A stretch of DNA of 43,411 nucleotides from Nostoc linckia FACHB-104 (GCF_014696615.1 NZ_JACJQJ010000072.1:1-43411); one strand, 5' to 3'. Positions 1 through 10,773 are shown, counted from the first letter of the stretch. Translations and numbers: made by a program. Notes: generated by a model from the letters alone, not told the origin.

Positions 1-573
1 ATAATAAGTAGCTTATAGCACTTTAGATTACGTAAATGTGATTAGCGTAGGCGTAGCCCGCTGTAGGCATCACTCTTTGGGAAAAACTTTTTGGTTTACT
101 TATGAACGGAAAGAAGTTTTCTCAGTGAGCTTCTAACACTTTTGGCATAGCTAATTGACCAGGATTGGAAAAATCTGACGCTATTTAAGTATTTTTCTAG
201 GTTGTGTCAAATAATACTTTACTATCGCCTCAGTCCAGAAATTATTGCGGAACACACCGAAGAAGCGATCGCACCCATCAACCCAAGTATCCAAAAAATT
301 GTAGTATGCCCTTGACAGGTCGTAGTATTTGTAATATAAATGAATTATAGATACTACATAGTTTCTAAAAAGCAAAACTAAAACCTCTTTTGATGGCGAT
401 TGGCGTTAGACGGCTCTGAAACCAACAAATGGACAGTTTGCAGGGTTCGTGTAAGTTTGCTGCTGTTGAGGAGTAAGGGAAGGCTTTGCCTACAATTCCC
501 AAAGCTTCCACTTGCTTTAAATTTGATTGAATTTGCGATCGCTTGAATTAGAGCATTGCAATCATGATTTCTT
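1..573. other. Intergenic region at left edge
   Basis: I see no convincing gene. Dispersed Nostocales-type small palindromic repeats are present near 46-75 (GCGTAGGCGTAGCCCG type) and there is a HIP1 site at 537-544. A short open frame on the minus strand (181-375) has no ribosome binding site or recognisable motif. A weak promoter-like pair, TTGAAT near 543 and CATGAT near 563, would start transcription close to the first structured RNA at 574, but this is only suggestive. Confidence 0.5.
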
Positions 574-784
<211 letters not shown>

Positions 785-827
785 CTAATACCAATTCAAA
801 ATTCAAAATTCAAAATTAAGAAAGTAG

Positions 828-1055
<228 letters not shown>

Positions 1056-1147
1056 AAAAGGCAAAGACGCGATTAATCGCGTTCCAACAGACAGAAGGAA
1101 ATAAAGTTGAAAACTTCTGTGTTTGCCTATTACGAATTATTAGCTTT

Positions 1148-1289
1148 ATTCCGTGCCCTAACTTGTGAAGCATACACACATGATCCGGAAACGGATTACA
1201 GGTTCAATTCCTGTCACTCCCGCTTATGGGAGTGTAGCCAAAATGGTAAAGGCAACTGTGAAAAACTGCTTTGCTAACTTGTGCGGAAT
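1148..1289 (+). ncRNA. RNA2: YrlA-type Y RNA with a circularly permuted tRNA domain
   Basis: Outer stem AUUCCGUGC (1148-1156) pairs with GUGCGGAAU (1281-1289), followed by the CCUAAC / UAACUU loop and inner stem GAAGC (1167-1171) with GCUUU (1268-1272). The cargo reads in permuted order: GAAA-capped hairpin AUCCG/CGGAU (1183-1196), T arm ACAGG/CCUGU with canonical loop UUCAAUU (1198-1214), 3' acceptor strand CACUCCC (1215-1221), closing loop GCUUAU, 5' acceptor strand GGGAGUG (1228-1234, 7 perfect pairs), UA, D arm GCC/GGC with GG in the loop (1237-1253). CACA (1177-1180) and UGUG (1257-1260) close the domain where an anticodon stem would be. Known bacterial YrlA RNAs are Ro-binding stems carrying tRNA-like domains, so this one fits an established class best. 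It precedes the 1421 gene. Confidence 0.82.
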
Positions 1290-1353
1290 TCTAATTATTC
1301 CAATTGTATTAATTTATTACCTGAACTCAATCACATATATGGAGGTGAATGCA

Positions 1354-2146
<793 letters not shown>

Positions 2147-2152
2147 AATTTT

Positions 2153-2280
<128 letters not shown>

Positions 2281-2330
2281 TTTTTATTCATTATCAATTA
2301 TGAGTTAACTGCAACTCATTGGAGGTTGCT

Positions 2331-2711
<381 letters not shown>

Positions 2712-2986
2712 AACGGTGCAATTAAAGATAAATAGTGAAGGGCTGTTATTGGTCATTTGTCATTGGTAAGTGTTGAAAGCCTATTTACGTTTTCTCACAT
2801 ACTTTGATTTATTCACTTTTCTTTCCTCTCTACGTCTCTGCGATGGCAGTCCCTACAACGGGGGAAACCCCCGCAACGCGCTGCCTCGTCTCTGCGTGAG
2901 ATTCTTTTTCAAACTAACCGCAAAGGATGCAAAGAGCGCGAAGGGAAGAAATAGAGAGTTTCTAACTTTATTATTGGCAGTTGTTG
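2712..2986. repeat. Intergenic small dispersed repeats
   Basis: There is no gene here. A palindromic unit at 2845-2885 (GGCAG...CTGCC flanking CGGGGG/CCCCCG) is inserted in a common cyanobacterial 'cgtctctgcg' repeat sequence, a frequent arrangement in Nostocales genomes. The open frame across 2770-3015 is built of this repeat sequence and runs into RNA4. Confidence 0.6.
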
Positions 2987-3056
2987 CCGCGCCCCGATCG
3001 CAGAAGCTTACATAACTCTGATTCAGTTATCTACAAAGCTTCTACAACTTGCGCGG
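2987..3056 (+). ncRNA. RNA4: minimal Y RNA-like hairpin upstream of the Ro60 gene
   Basis: Outer stem CCGCGC (2987-2992) with GCGCGG (3051-3056), internal loop CCCGAUCGC / ACAACUU, perfect 8-bp inner stem AGAAGCUU (3002-3009) with AAGCUUCU (3036-3043), then a single apical hairpin AUAACU/AGUUAU with a 7-nt loop CUGAUUC (3018-3024). The 3' strand CAACUUG is shared with the sibling RNAs, while the 5' CCCGAUC is closer to the CCGA of animal Y RNAs. It carries only a stem with a 7-nt loop and no full tRNA. It lies about 105 bases upstream of the Ro60 start and could be a cofactor or a feedback site in the leader. The function is inferred. Confidence 0.65.
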
Positions 3057-3134
3057 TGAATTTATCGCCCCGCGTGCAACATCTGCCTCCTTCAATTTTG
3101 GATTTTAGATTGCAATCCAAAATCTAAAATCTAA

Positions 3135-4595
<1,461 letters not shown>

Positions 4596-4691
4596 GATTA
4601 GAATATGGCATTGCTTGTCAGTATAAATGATGAGTAATGCCCTTCATTTAATTACGAATTTTTAAGATGATAATAACGGGTTAATTCTTTT

Positions 4692-5096
4692 TTATGAATG
4701 AATAGAAATCATTTTAATGCTTTGAGTACGATGAATTGATTTTTCTAGTTTTTCATTAGTAATAAATTCTGCTGCGCCTACAGATATAGCGGACGCAATA
4801 TGTAAAGCGTCCATTGCCCCAACTCCAAATTTACTCGATTCTTCATAAGCTGTTTCAATAATTGTATTTATGTCATTTGCCCAATAGGTAACCTCATCAA
4901 AGAATGCTTCATAAAACTTAACTTCGCTTTTTTGTTGATTGTAAATTGCTTTTGGTAATACTTCTAATTTGAGAAAAATACTAGAAGCAAATTCTCGGTT
5001 TTCATCCTCCAAAATTTGTAAGGCTTTTTCCGCTATATCACCTTGAGAACGCGCAGCGTAAATTAAAACACCAGCATCAATGAAAGTACGAATCAT
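4692..5096 (-). CDS. PIN-domain ribonuclease toxin
   Basis: 134 residues with a PIN-domain acidic set: D7 (TFIDAGVLI), E45 (LKLEVLPKA), D96 (GAMDALHIASA) and an acidic E115 near the C terminus (ITNEKLEKS). PIN toxins of the VapC type cleave RNA, often tRNA or the sarcin-ricin loop; the target here is unknown. The start codon overlaps the stop of the upstream antitoxin-like gene (ATGA, 5093-5096), typical of toxin-antitoxin pairs. It is on the opposite strand to the Ro60 genes and lies between Ro60 and RNA5. It may be an independent selfish module or functionally linked to the tRNA and rRNA mimics around it. Confidence 0.8.
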   Translation of the reverse strand: MIRTFIDAGVLIYAARSQGDIAEKALQILEDENREFASSIFLKLEVLPKAIYNQQKSEVKFYEAFFDEVTYWANDINTIIETAYEESSKFGVGAMDALHIASAISVGAAEFITNEKLEKSIHRTQSIKMISIHS

Positions 5097-5338
5097 ATCA
5101 GGTCTTCTCCATAGCCACCCCGACGTTCTGCTTTTTCTCTATCTGCTTCTTCAGTCGTTAACAAAGGAAGACCAGAATCAATAATTTCTTGACGAATTTG
5201 TCTTAATTTTTTACCTAGCTTAGAGCTAGATTTTAGTTGCTGCTTTTGACGTTCAAGTGAATCAATAAATGCTAAAACTTTTTCTTGTTCATCTTCATTT
5301 AAAGATTCCAATTTATGCAGTATTTGTTCGGTGAACAT
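5093..5338 (-). CDS. Antitoxin partner of the PIN toxin (DUF2281-like)
   Basis: About 81 residues from the ATG at 5338 (an in-frame TTG at 5362 would add 8 residues). The N-terminal half is a helical MFTEQILHKLESLNEDEQEK-type sequence followed by a Lys/Gln-rich linker and a C-terminal tail with GLPLLTTEE, the usual layout of small antitoxins encoded before PIN toxins in cyanobacteria. The stop overlaps the toxin start by 4 bases. The N-terminal part probably oligomerises and the tail probably inhibits the nuclease; this is inferred from family layout. Confidence 0.7.
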   Translation of the reverse strand: MFTEQILHKLESLNEDEQEKVLAFIDSLERQKQQLKSSSKLGKKLRQIRQEIIDSGLPLLTTEEADREKAERRGGYGEDLI

Positions 5339-5464
5339 ATTGATTATTACTCTAATTAGCAAGAAGACGAATACATTTATATTGTACTTCCCAAGATTTT
5401 ATTTGCATCAACAGTAAACCAACTACCAAAATATATTCTGGAAAATAGCAAATTTTTGTTGTAG

Positions 5465-5470
5465 TATAAT
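5465..5470 (+). promoter_or_regulatory. Candidate -10 element for RNA5
   Basis: A perfect TATAAT lies 15 bases before the first base of the RNA5 outer stem (5485), a fitting distance for an independent transcription start near 5477. There is no convincing -35 at 17 bases upstream. It would also drive the 5854-7331 gene pair. This suggests the second half of the locus is a separate transcription unit, in keeping with the toxin-antitoxin genes lying in between. Confidence 0.45.
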
Positions 5471-5510
5471 GTAATATATTTCTTGCGTGCCCTAACTTGT
5501 GGAGCCTACA

Positions 5511-5531
5511 TACTAGTACGAGAGGAAGGTA
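5511..5531 (+). other. Sarcin-ricin loop (23S helix 95) mimic
   Basis: Positions 5513-5526 read CUAGUACGAGAGGA, identical to the universally conserved 23S loop around E. coli A2660. All bases of the bulged-G motif and GAGA tetraloop are kept, including the A depurinated by ricin-type toxins and the G-A step cut by sarcin. The loop is closed by UACU (5511-5514) with GGUA (5528-5531), so it can fold independently; this stem competes with the CAUAC/GUGUG pairing. Confidence 0.85.
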
Positions 5532-5576
5532 ACACTGTCAAAACCAGTGGGCGTGTGTGAACGGGGAGTACAAAGA

Positions 5577-5635
5577 ACCTGGAAAGTCGGCTTAAAAGTA
5601 GCCATCTTTGAAAGAGTGTGTAACAACTCACCAGC
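5577..5635 (+). other. GTPase-associated centre (23S helices 42-44) mimic
   Basis: Aligned with the E. coli 58-nt L11-binding domain (1051-1108), the core GGCUUARAAG..AGCCAUC and GUAAYARCUCAC are kept, including A1067 and A1095 (thiostrepton/L11 region). Changes are compensatory: C1092-G1099 becomes U-A, and the closing CCAG/CUGG helix appears as CUGG (5579-5582) with CCAG (5631-5634). An outer GGGA (5564-5567) with UCCC (5640-5643) continues the stem. The divergence with preserved pairing argues for selection on structure and against a recent rRNA fragment or chimera. Confidence 0.88.
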
Positions 5636-5685
5636 GGAGTCCCTTTAGTAGCTGAGAAAACGCAATGCTCCACCAACTTGCACGC

Positions 5686-5853
5686 AGATTAATTCATAAT
5701 TCGTAGTTCGTAATTCGTCGTTAAATCTATTTTTTCTCTGCGTTCTCTACGGTTCAAAAATAATTAATCTAACCACAGAGACACAGAGAACACAGAGTAA
5801 TTGATTCTGCAAAAGTATTATCTAGCTTTGCATTATATAAATTAGTATGATTT
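5686..5853. repeat. Short degenerate repeats before the 5854 gene
   Basis: Tandem 'aattcgtaattcgt' units and the common cyanobacterial 'cacagagacacagagaacacagag' repeat fill this gap. No clear ribosome binding site precedes the ATG at 5854. Confidence 0.5.
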
Positions 5854-6687
5854 ATGCCTGATATCCGTAAGCTAATCAGTAAAATTGCGGAAGCAGAAGC
5901 ACAGTTGTCTGCTACTCAATTCCTTGCGCCTTGTGTCAAAGGTGGACGAGTTCGCACAAGGGTAGCGGGAATGGTTTACACCTTCACACCAAAGCCACGT
6001 CAATTTGAAGGTTGGGGTATCTTTCAGCCTGTGGATGCAAAAACTGCAACAGTTATAGAAGAAGCAGGTTTACCCCAAATTGCGGAATACTTGCAACCTT
6101 TTCCCCAAATCCGGCTGCGGTTAGCATACCAACTGCAGGGACAAACTTGGTTAGCATATCCTGTGAATGAAGTTGATATGCGTCAGCGGTTGAAGCTGGT
6201 AAAGCCGATCGCAGTCCATTTGGTAACTGAGGGTGTGGCTTTTGAGCAAATCATTAGCCGTTTTCATGGACAGTCTTGCTGGTTTGAGGAGATTGATCGC
6301 CGTACCGATCCGATGATTGCGGAAACTCTGCAATCTGGGATTAAGGAATTAACTCCGGTTGCGGAATTGCAATTTAAGGGTATGACTCCAGAGATGCGTA
6401 CAGTCTATGAATTAGCCACTGAGCAAATTGCGGAATTTAGTCAACCCCAACAGGATGAAAAGCGATTGTGTAAAGCCTTAAAACAAGGTGGGGGTGAGTT
6501 AAGCCAATTCCAAGATCATGGTGATTACTGGACAGTGAATTGGCGCACTGCTGATGGGATTCGCCATACAAGTGCGATCGCCAAAACAGACTTGACTGTA
6601 ATTAGTTCTGGTATTTGTCTGAGTGGACGCGATCGCGATTTTGATTTGCAATCCTTAGTGGGTGTCATCGAACAACAAGAGTGGTAA
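5854..6687 (+). CDS. Unrecognised protein paired with the E1-like enzyme
   Basis: 277 residues, soluble, no signal or membrane segment. The N-terminal third has a distinctive APCVKGGRVRTRVAGMVYTF segment then FEGWGIFQPV, which looks like a compact beta-rich domain; a helix-rich middle contains SRFHGQSCWFEE; the C-terminal 60 residues again look beta-rich. I do not recognise a named family. Its stop lies 5 bases before the start of the ThiF/E1-like gene, so the two are almost certainly co-translated. Cys27 and Cys145 (approximate positions) could serve as a thioester site if this is an E2-like partner, but there is no sequence proof. It could equally be a substrate or an RNA-binding protein. 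It follows RNA5. Confidence 0.7.
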   Translation: MPDIRKLISKIAEAEAQLSATQFLAPCVKGGRVRTRVAGMVYTFTPKPRQFEGWGIFQPVDAKTATVIEEAGLPQIAEYLQPFPQIRLRLAYQLQGQTWLAYPVNEVDMRQRLKLVKPIAVHLVTEGVAFEQIISRFHGQSCWFEEIDRRTDPMIAETLQSGIKELTPVAELQFKGMTPEMRTVYELATEQIAEFSQPQQDEKRLCKALKQGGGELSQFQDHGDYWTVNWRTADGIRHTSAIAKTDLTVISSGICLSGRDRDFDLQSLVGVIEQQEW

Positions 6688-6692
6688 GCACG

Positions 6693-7331
6693 ATGAGTAT
6701 CTTTTTTCACGAACAGCTTTACCGCAGCAATGCTGTAATGAAAAAGCTGAAGGATTATCCTGTTACTATCTGTGGTGCTGGCGCATTGGGAGCGAACATC
6801 ACAGAAAACTTGGCTCGGTCTGGTTTTGATAAACTGACAGTAATTGATCGCGATCGCATTGAGGAACGTAATCTTTCCACTCAGCCTTACTACCGTTCTG
6901 ATGTGGGAGCATTTAAGGCGAAGATTTTAGCAAATAATTTATATCGCGCCATTGGTACAAAAATTGATAGCAAAACCAAAGAGTTGATACCAGCAAATAC
7001 AAATCAACTCCTCAAGGATAGCCAACTAATTATTGATGTTTTTGATAACAGTATCGCCCGTCAAACAGTCAAGGATTATGCAGAAAAATTCCATATTCCT
7101 TGTCTTCATGTTGGGCTATCAGCCGATTATGCAGAAGTTATTTGGAATCAAGTTTATCGCGTTCCTTCTGATGTGAATGATGATATTTGTGATTATCCCT
7201 TGGCACGCAACTTGGTAATGTTAACCGTTGCAGTGGCTTGTGAAGCCGTGATTTCCTTTATTGCGATCGCACAACAGCGGAATTTTACCATCACCCTCAA
7301 GGATCTGACAGTTCAATCCCTGTTTCTGTAG
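6693..7331 (+). CDS. E1/ThiF-family Ubl-activating enzyme-like protein
   Basis: 212 residues from the ATG at 6693 (the in-frame GTG at 6681 lies inside the upstream gene). It has a Rossmann-type nucleotide motif VTICGAGALGANI, then VIDRDRIEERNL with the Asp and Asn expected in E1/ThiF/MoeB adenylation domains, and a downstream ICDYPLARN whose Cys (about residue 165) is a candidate for the catalytic thiol. The zinc-binding Cys pairs of MoeB are not seen. The likely partner is the Ubl protein at 855. The protein may be truncated: another frame stays open after this stop (SIPVSVGELPAELKESLYRF...) to 7450, which suggests a frameshift near 7310-7325 and a longer original C terminus. Confidence 0.78.
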   Translation: MSIFFHEQLYRSNAVMKKLKDYPVTICGAGALGANITENLARSGFDKLTVIDRDRIEERNLSTQPYYRSDVGAFKAKILANNLYRAIGTKIDSKTKELIPANTNQLLKDSQLIIDVFDNSIARQTVKDYAEKFHIPCLHVGLSADYAEVIWNQVYRVPSDVNDDICDYPLARNLVMLTVAVACEAVISFIAIAQQRNFTITLKDLTVQSLFL

Positions 7332-7736
7332 GGGAATTGCCCGCTGAATTGAAAGAGTCATTATACCGATTCTCCAAAATTCAGCAACAGATACAAACTC
7401 AAAAACCCTTACTATATAAGGTTTTATTAATTTTGAATTTTGAATTTTGAATTGGTATTAGTCATTGGTCATTTGTTATTTATCCCTCATTCCTCTCATC
7501 CCCCGCATACTTTTTTCATATATGGCGATAAAAATTTTTTCATCGGGGCTGCATCCTTAATTTTATCGGTAACAAAACTAAAATTATCCAGTTATCTATT
7601 TAAAATTAAAATCTCCAAACTAAATAATTAAAATGGTTTGGAGAAGATTGTGATGTAATGGAGTTATTCTTTATTGAAGTTTAACAATTAGTTGTGAAAG
7701 TAGCGGGTAAATATCGGTTAGAAATCGGGTAGTTGT
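7332..7736. other. Intergenic region with repeats
   Basis: It contains the possible out-of-frame C-terminal remainder of the E1-like gene (to 7450), a 'ttttgaatt' tandem repeat (7433-7453), and a hairpin-forming element at about 7521-7550 that recurs near 40115-40140. The segment 7612-7736 is a repeat of 10774-10900 (CTCCAAAC...GTTTGGAG arms followed by AAATATCGG...GAAATCGGGTAGTT). Confidence 0.6.
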
Positions 7737-8414
7737 CTAAAGCTGCTTTAAGCGATAACCTAAGCCATGAACTGTTTCAATCAAATCATCAGGAGCGCCT
7801 GCTTCTCGAAGCTTATTTCGTAAACTTTTAATGTGAGATTTAACAGTTTCTTCGCTGGGTGGGTCATTGAGTGACCAGATCCGCTCAATAATTCCGGTGC
7901 GACTAAGTACCCGCCGACCGCTAGAAACCATGAGTTCTAGAAGGGAAAATTCTTTCGGGGTCAGGTGTAGGGGATATTCAGCATAGGTGACTTCATAAGT
8001 ACTGGAATTTAAATGCAAATCGCCCCAACTCAAGCCAGAGAAAGATGTAGCACTTTGATTGCGGCGTAACAGTGCGCGAATGCGAGCCATGAGTTCTGGC
8101 ATTTCAAAAGGTTTTACCATATAGTCATCTGCCCCTGCATCTAGCCCTGTCACTTTGTCAGCCAGGGTATCGCGTGCTGTTAACATCAGGACAGGCAGAC
8201 TCCGGTTACGCGATCGCAAGCGTTGACAAAAACTGACACCGTCTAATTTGGGTAAGGTAATGTCTAGCACGACTAGGTCATATTCCAATCCCTTGATCAA
8301 ATCCCATGCTACTTCTCCGTCTTGGGCTACATCGACTACATATTGACGGTCAGTGAGGGCTTCCATTAGCATCTCTGCTAGCTGGACATCATCTTCGACT
8401 ACCAAAATCCGCAT
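7737..8414 (-). CDS. OmpR/PhoB-family response regulator
   Basis: 225 residues. The receiver domain (1-120) has the acidic pair ED near residue 8, phospho-acceptor Asp in LVVLDITLPKLDG, Thr in MLTARD and Lys in VKPF. The winged-helix DNA-binding domain (about 128-225) has LTPKEFSLLELM and the typical end HGLGYRL. It is a transcription factor controlled by a histidine kinase. No kinase is directly adjacent; the CHASE3 kinase at 11324 is the nearest, and a degraded relative of this regulator's 3' end lies in front of that kinase. Target genes are unknown. Confidence 0.9.
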   Translation of the reverse strand: MRILVVEDDVQLAEMLMEALTDRQYVVDVAQDGEVAWDLIKGLEYDLVVLDITLPKLDGVSFCQRLRSRNRSLPVLMLTARDTLADKVTGLDAGADDYMVKPFEMPELMARIRALLRRNQSATSFSGLSWGDLHLNSSTYEVTYAEYPLHLTPKEFSLLELMVSSGRRVLSRTGIIERIWSLNDPPSEETVKSHIKSLRNKLREAGAPDDLIETVHGLGYRLKQL

Positions 8415-8565
8415 TGCTCAAATATTTATTATCGTACATTCACAGGTTTAAGACCCATTCGTTTACAGGTAGCATATTTTCAGTGGAGGTTTAAATCCGC
8501 GACTGAAAATGTCTTTAATTTTGAATTTTGAATTGTTAATGATACCTAATCTCACCTTAATATTT

Positions 8566-10491
8566 TCAATTGGATTGAGGGCGAGGAAACTTAGAAAGTG
8601 GCTGGAATCTTTCTACTGGTACCCCTGTAAGTGCCTTCTGCATAAAATCACGCCAGATAGGAGCCACTGTACCGCCACCCGTTGCACGGTGGGCTAATTG
8701 TCGGTTGTCGTCTCTCCCTACCCAAATGGCAGTTGTTAACTGCGGTACAGTGCCAATAAACCAAATGTCCCTCTCTGAGGAGGTTGTACCTGTTTTTCCT
8801 GCAGCTGGACGACCGATAGCTGCACCTCTACCAGTTCCTTCATTAATGACTGTCTGCATCACATTCAAAGTTGCGGCTGATGCCCAAGGGTCAAGAACTA
8901 GTTGCGGTTTAGGAGTATTATCTAGCAACACATTGCCACTACTATCAGTTACACGAGCAATAATAGTCGGTGGTGATTGCCAACCATAATTAGCAAACGT
9001 GGCATAAGCACTAGCCATTTCCAGTGGTGTAACACCAATTGCACCTAGTGGTAGAGAACTGACAGGAACCATTGGACTCATAATTCCTAAAGTACGGCAA
9101 GTTTCAATGACTTTATCCATGCCTACAGCTTTACCGAGTTTGATTGCGGGAATATTACGAGATAGGGAAAGAGCAGTACGAATCGATATTGCTCCCATAA
9201 AGCTATTATCATAGTTGCGTGGATAATACCAACCGCTACCATCTCTATAACTGACAGGGTTATCTAGCACTGTTGAATTGGGCGTGAATTTACCACTAGC
9301 AAAAGCAGCATAGTAGACAAACGGCTTAAAAGCAGATCCAGGTTGACGCTGTGCTTGAGTGGCGCGGTTAAATTCACTCGTTTTTGCATCTACACCACCA
9401 ACTAGCGCTTTGATAAAGTGAGTACGAGGATCGATTGCTACCAAAGCCATTTGATTTTTAGATATCCCTTCATTTTCAAGGGTGCGATGCCACTTTTTAA
9501 TAGTGTCTTCTGCCATGATTTGAAAGTCGGTATCCACTGTAGTTTGTATCCGCATTCCACCTGTGAGCAGTGCTTCCCGCCCAAACTTTTTAACAATTTC
9601 CTGAGCTACAGTATTGGTAACGTATGGCAAAGCGCTACCTAGAAAGGATTTAATTTTACCAAGTTTGATTTCTTCTTTCAGGGCATTATTATACTCTTGC
9701 TGGCTAATCCAATTTAGTTGCAACATTCGTCCCAGGACTTCTGTTTGTTGTTGTTTTGCCAGTTTCATGTTCACAAACGGGCTATATTCTTCTGGGGCTT
9801 GAATTAAACCTGCCATCATTGCTGATTCGCCCAAGGTTAAACTTGCAGCTGGTTTGTTAAAGTAAGTGCGTGCTGCGGTTTGCACACCATAGTTATTGTG
9901 ACCCCAGTAAACTTGATTGAGGTACATTTCTAATATCTGGTCTTTGCTGAGAACCTGCTCTAGGCGAATTGCTAATACTGCTTCCGCGATTTTACGAGTC
10001 AAAGCACGCTTGGGAGATAAAAAAAGATTTTTCACCAACTGCATGGTGATAGTCGAACCACCTTCTCGCACATCCCCAGCTGACCAGTTGACTAAAGCGG
10101 CGCGTCCGATACCAGCAGGATTAATCCCGTGATGCTCGTAAAAGTGACTATCTTCACTAGCTAATACTGCTCTTTTCAAATGAGGAGAAATTTTATTGAG
10201 AGGTACTACTTCTCGATTAGCTTCCCCATGTATCCGGGCTAAAAGTTTACCTTTAATATCATAGATATAAGTTGTTTCTGATGGGAAAAAGTTCCGTAGT
10301 TGTCTCACATCTGGCAGATTCCGGAAACTAATAGCTAAACCAACTAGTCCTCCAGCAATCACAGAAGTAGATAGCATTGTAATTGCTAAAAGCGTACCAC
10401 CAGCTGCTTGACCAACTCCCTTCCAAAAATCTAAGCTAGGTAAAGTCTGAATTTGTGATGCTTTTTTTTCAAAAATTCTACTTGAAGACAT
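8566..10491 (-). CDS. Class A penicillin-binding protein (PBP1A type)
   Basis: 641 residues: cytoplasmic tail, one transmembrane segment (about 30-55), GT51 glycosyltransferase (EDSHFYEHHG and GGSTITMQLVKN), then a transpeptidase with the active serine in PGSAFKPF, SRN in SLSRNIPA, and KTGT. It polymerises and cross-links peptidoglycan on the outer face of the plasma membrane. All catalytic motifs are intact and the length is usual for cyanobacterial PBP1A. It is transcribed alone, upstream of and in the same direction as the regulator. Confidence 0.95.
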   Translation of the reverse strand: MSSSRIFEKKASQIQTLPSLDFWKGVGQAAGGTLLAITMLSTSVIAGGLVGLAISFRNLPDVRQLRNFFPSETTYIYDIKGKLLARIHGEANREVVPLNKISPHLKRAVLASEDSHFYEHHGINPAGIGRAALVNWSAGDVREGGSTITMQLVKNLFLSPKRALTRKIAEAVLAIRLEQVLSKDQILEMYLNQVYWGHNNYGVQTAARTYFNKPAASLTLGESAMMAGLIQAPEEYSPFVNMKLAKQQQTEVLGRMLQLNWISQQEYNNALKEEIKLGKIKSFLGSALPYVTNTVAQEIVKKFGREALLTGGMRIQTTVDTDFQIMAEDTIKKWHRTLENEGISKNQMALVAIDPRTHFIKALVGGVDAKTSEFNRATQAQRQPGSAFKPFVYYAAFASGKFTPNSTVLDNPVSYRDGSGWYYPRNYDNSFMGAISIRTALSLSRNIPAIKLGKAVGMDKVIETCRTLGIMSPMVPVSSLPLGAIGVTPLEMASAYATFANYGWQSPPTIIARVTDSSGNVLLDNTPKPQLVLDPWASAATLNVMQTVINEGTGRGAAIGRPAAGKTGTTSSERDIWFIGTVPQLTTAIWVGRDDNRQLAHRATGGGTVAPIWRDFMQKALTGVPVERFQPLSKFPRPQSN

Positions 10492-10773
10492 GGCAATTCC
10501 ACTTCCTCATTTGTAAATTTAAATATTGCCTGCTTGTTTTTGACAAGCTATGTTATTATCTTTCAGCAATTAAATTTTTTTTGCAAACGCCAAAGTGCAT
10601 AAATTGCAATGATCAAAATAAAATAGCTGCACTTACCTATAGCAATCCTATTTCAGTTGTGAAAAATATCGGTGTTGACTGTTGACTGTTGACTGTTGAC
10701 TGTCAACGGTTAACAGTCAACAACCCTTAAAATCAGATTTAATAAATCATTTAGGATTGCTATAGAATTAAAA
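10492..10773. other. Intergenic region upstream of the PBP gene
   Basis: AT-rich DNA that should hold the PBP promoter, though I cannot point to boxes. It contains the MITE-like element described next. Confidence 0.4.
10637..10765. mobile_element. MITE-like element with CTATAGCAATCC ends
   Basis: 12-bp terminal inverted repeats CTATAGCAATCC (10637-10648) and GGATTGCTATAG (10754-10765) bound 129 bp without coding capacity. Inside is a short tandem TGTTGAC array that forms a palindrome with AACAGTCAACA. A diverged copy in the opposite orientation lies at about 38113-38233 (sharing GTTGTGAAAAATATC), and isolated ends appear near 24919, 12704 and 25375. Confidence 0.6.

Larger units (their letters stand above)
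5485..5685 (+). ncRNA. RNA5: Y RNA-like stem carrying 23S rRNA mimics (sarcin-ricin loop and GTPase-associated centre)
   Basis: The base repeats the family plan: GCGUGC (5485-5490) with GCACGC (5680-5685), internal loop CCUAAC / AACUU, and inner stem GUGGAGC (5499-5505) with GCUCCAC (5667-5673). As in RNA1 and RNA3, CAUAC (5509-5513) and GUGUG (5553-5557) form a short acceptor-like stem, but instead of a tRNA it encloses a sarcin-ricin loop and a 5-bp hairpin (5533-5549). After that comes a copy of the L11-binding GTPase-associated centre (about 5577-5635). The two are described separately below. At about 200 nt it is the longest of the five RNAs. It precedes the 5854 gene. I know of no described Y RNA with rRNA cargo. 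Confidence 0.85.

Noticed and set aside
181-375. 64-residue minus-strand ORF near the left edge
   Set aside because: No motif, no ribosome binding site; low-complexity AT-rich composition.
1165-1353. Open frame upstream of the short ORF at 1354 (as part of a 96-residue ORF)
   Set aside because: It is a reading through RNA2, whose tRNA-like pairing explains the sequence; no ribosome binding site at 1165.
2770-3015. 81-residue ORF before RNA4
   Set aside because: Built from dispersed repeat sequence and overlaps the RNA4 stem; no ribosome binding site.
5485-5685. Interpretation as a plain 23S rRNA pseudogene fragment
   Set aside because: The two rRNA parts are not contiguous or in order in 23S rRNA, they show compensatory changes, and they are framed by the same Y-type stem as four other RNAs.
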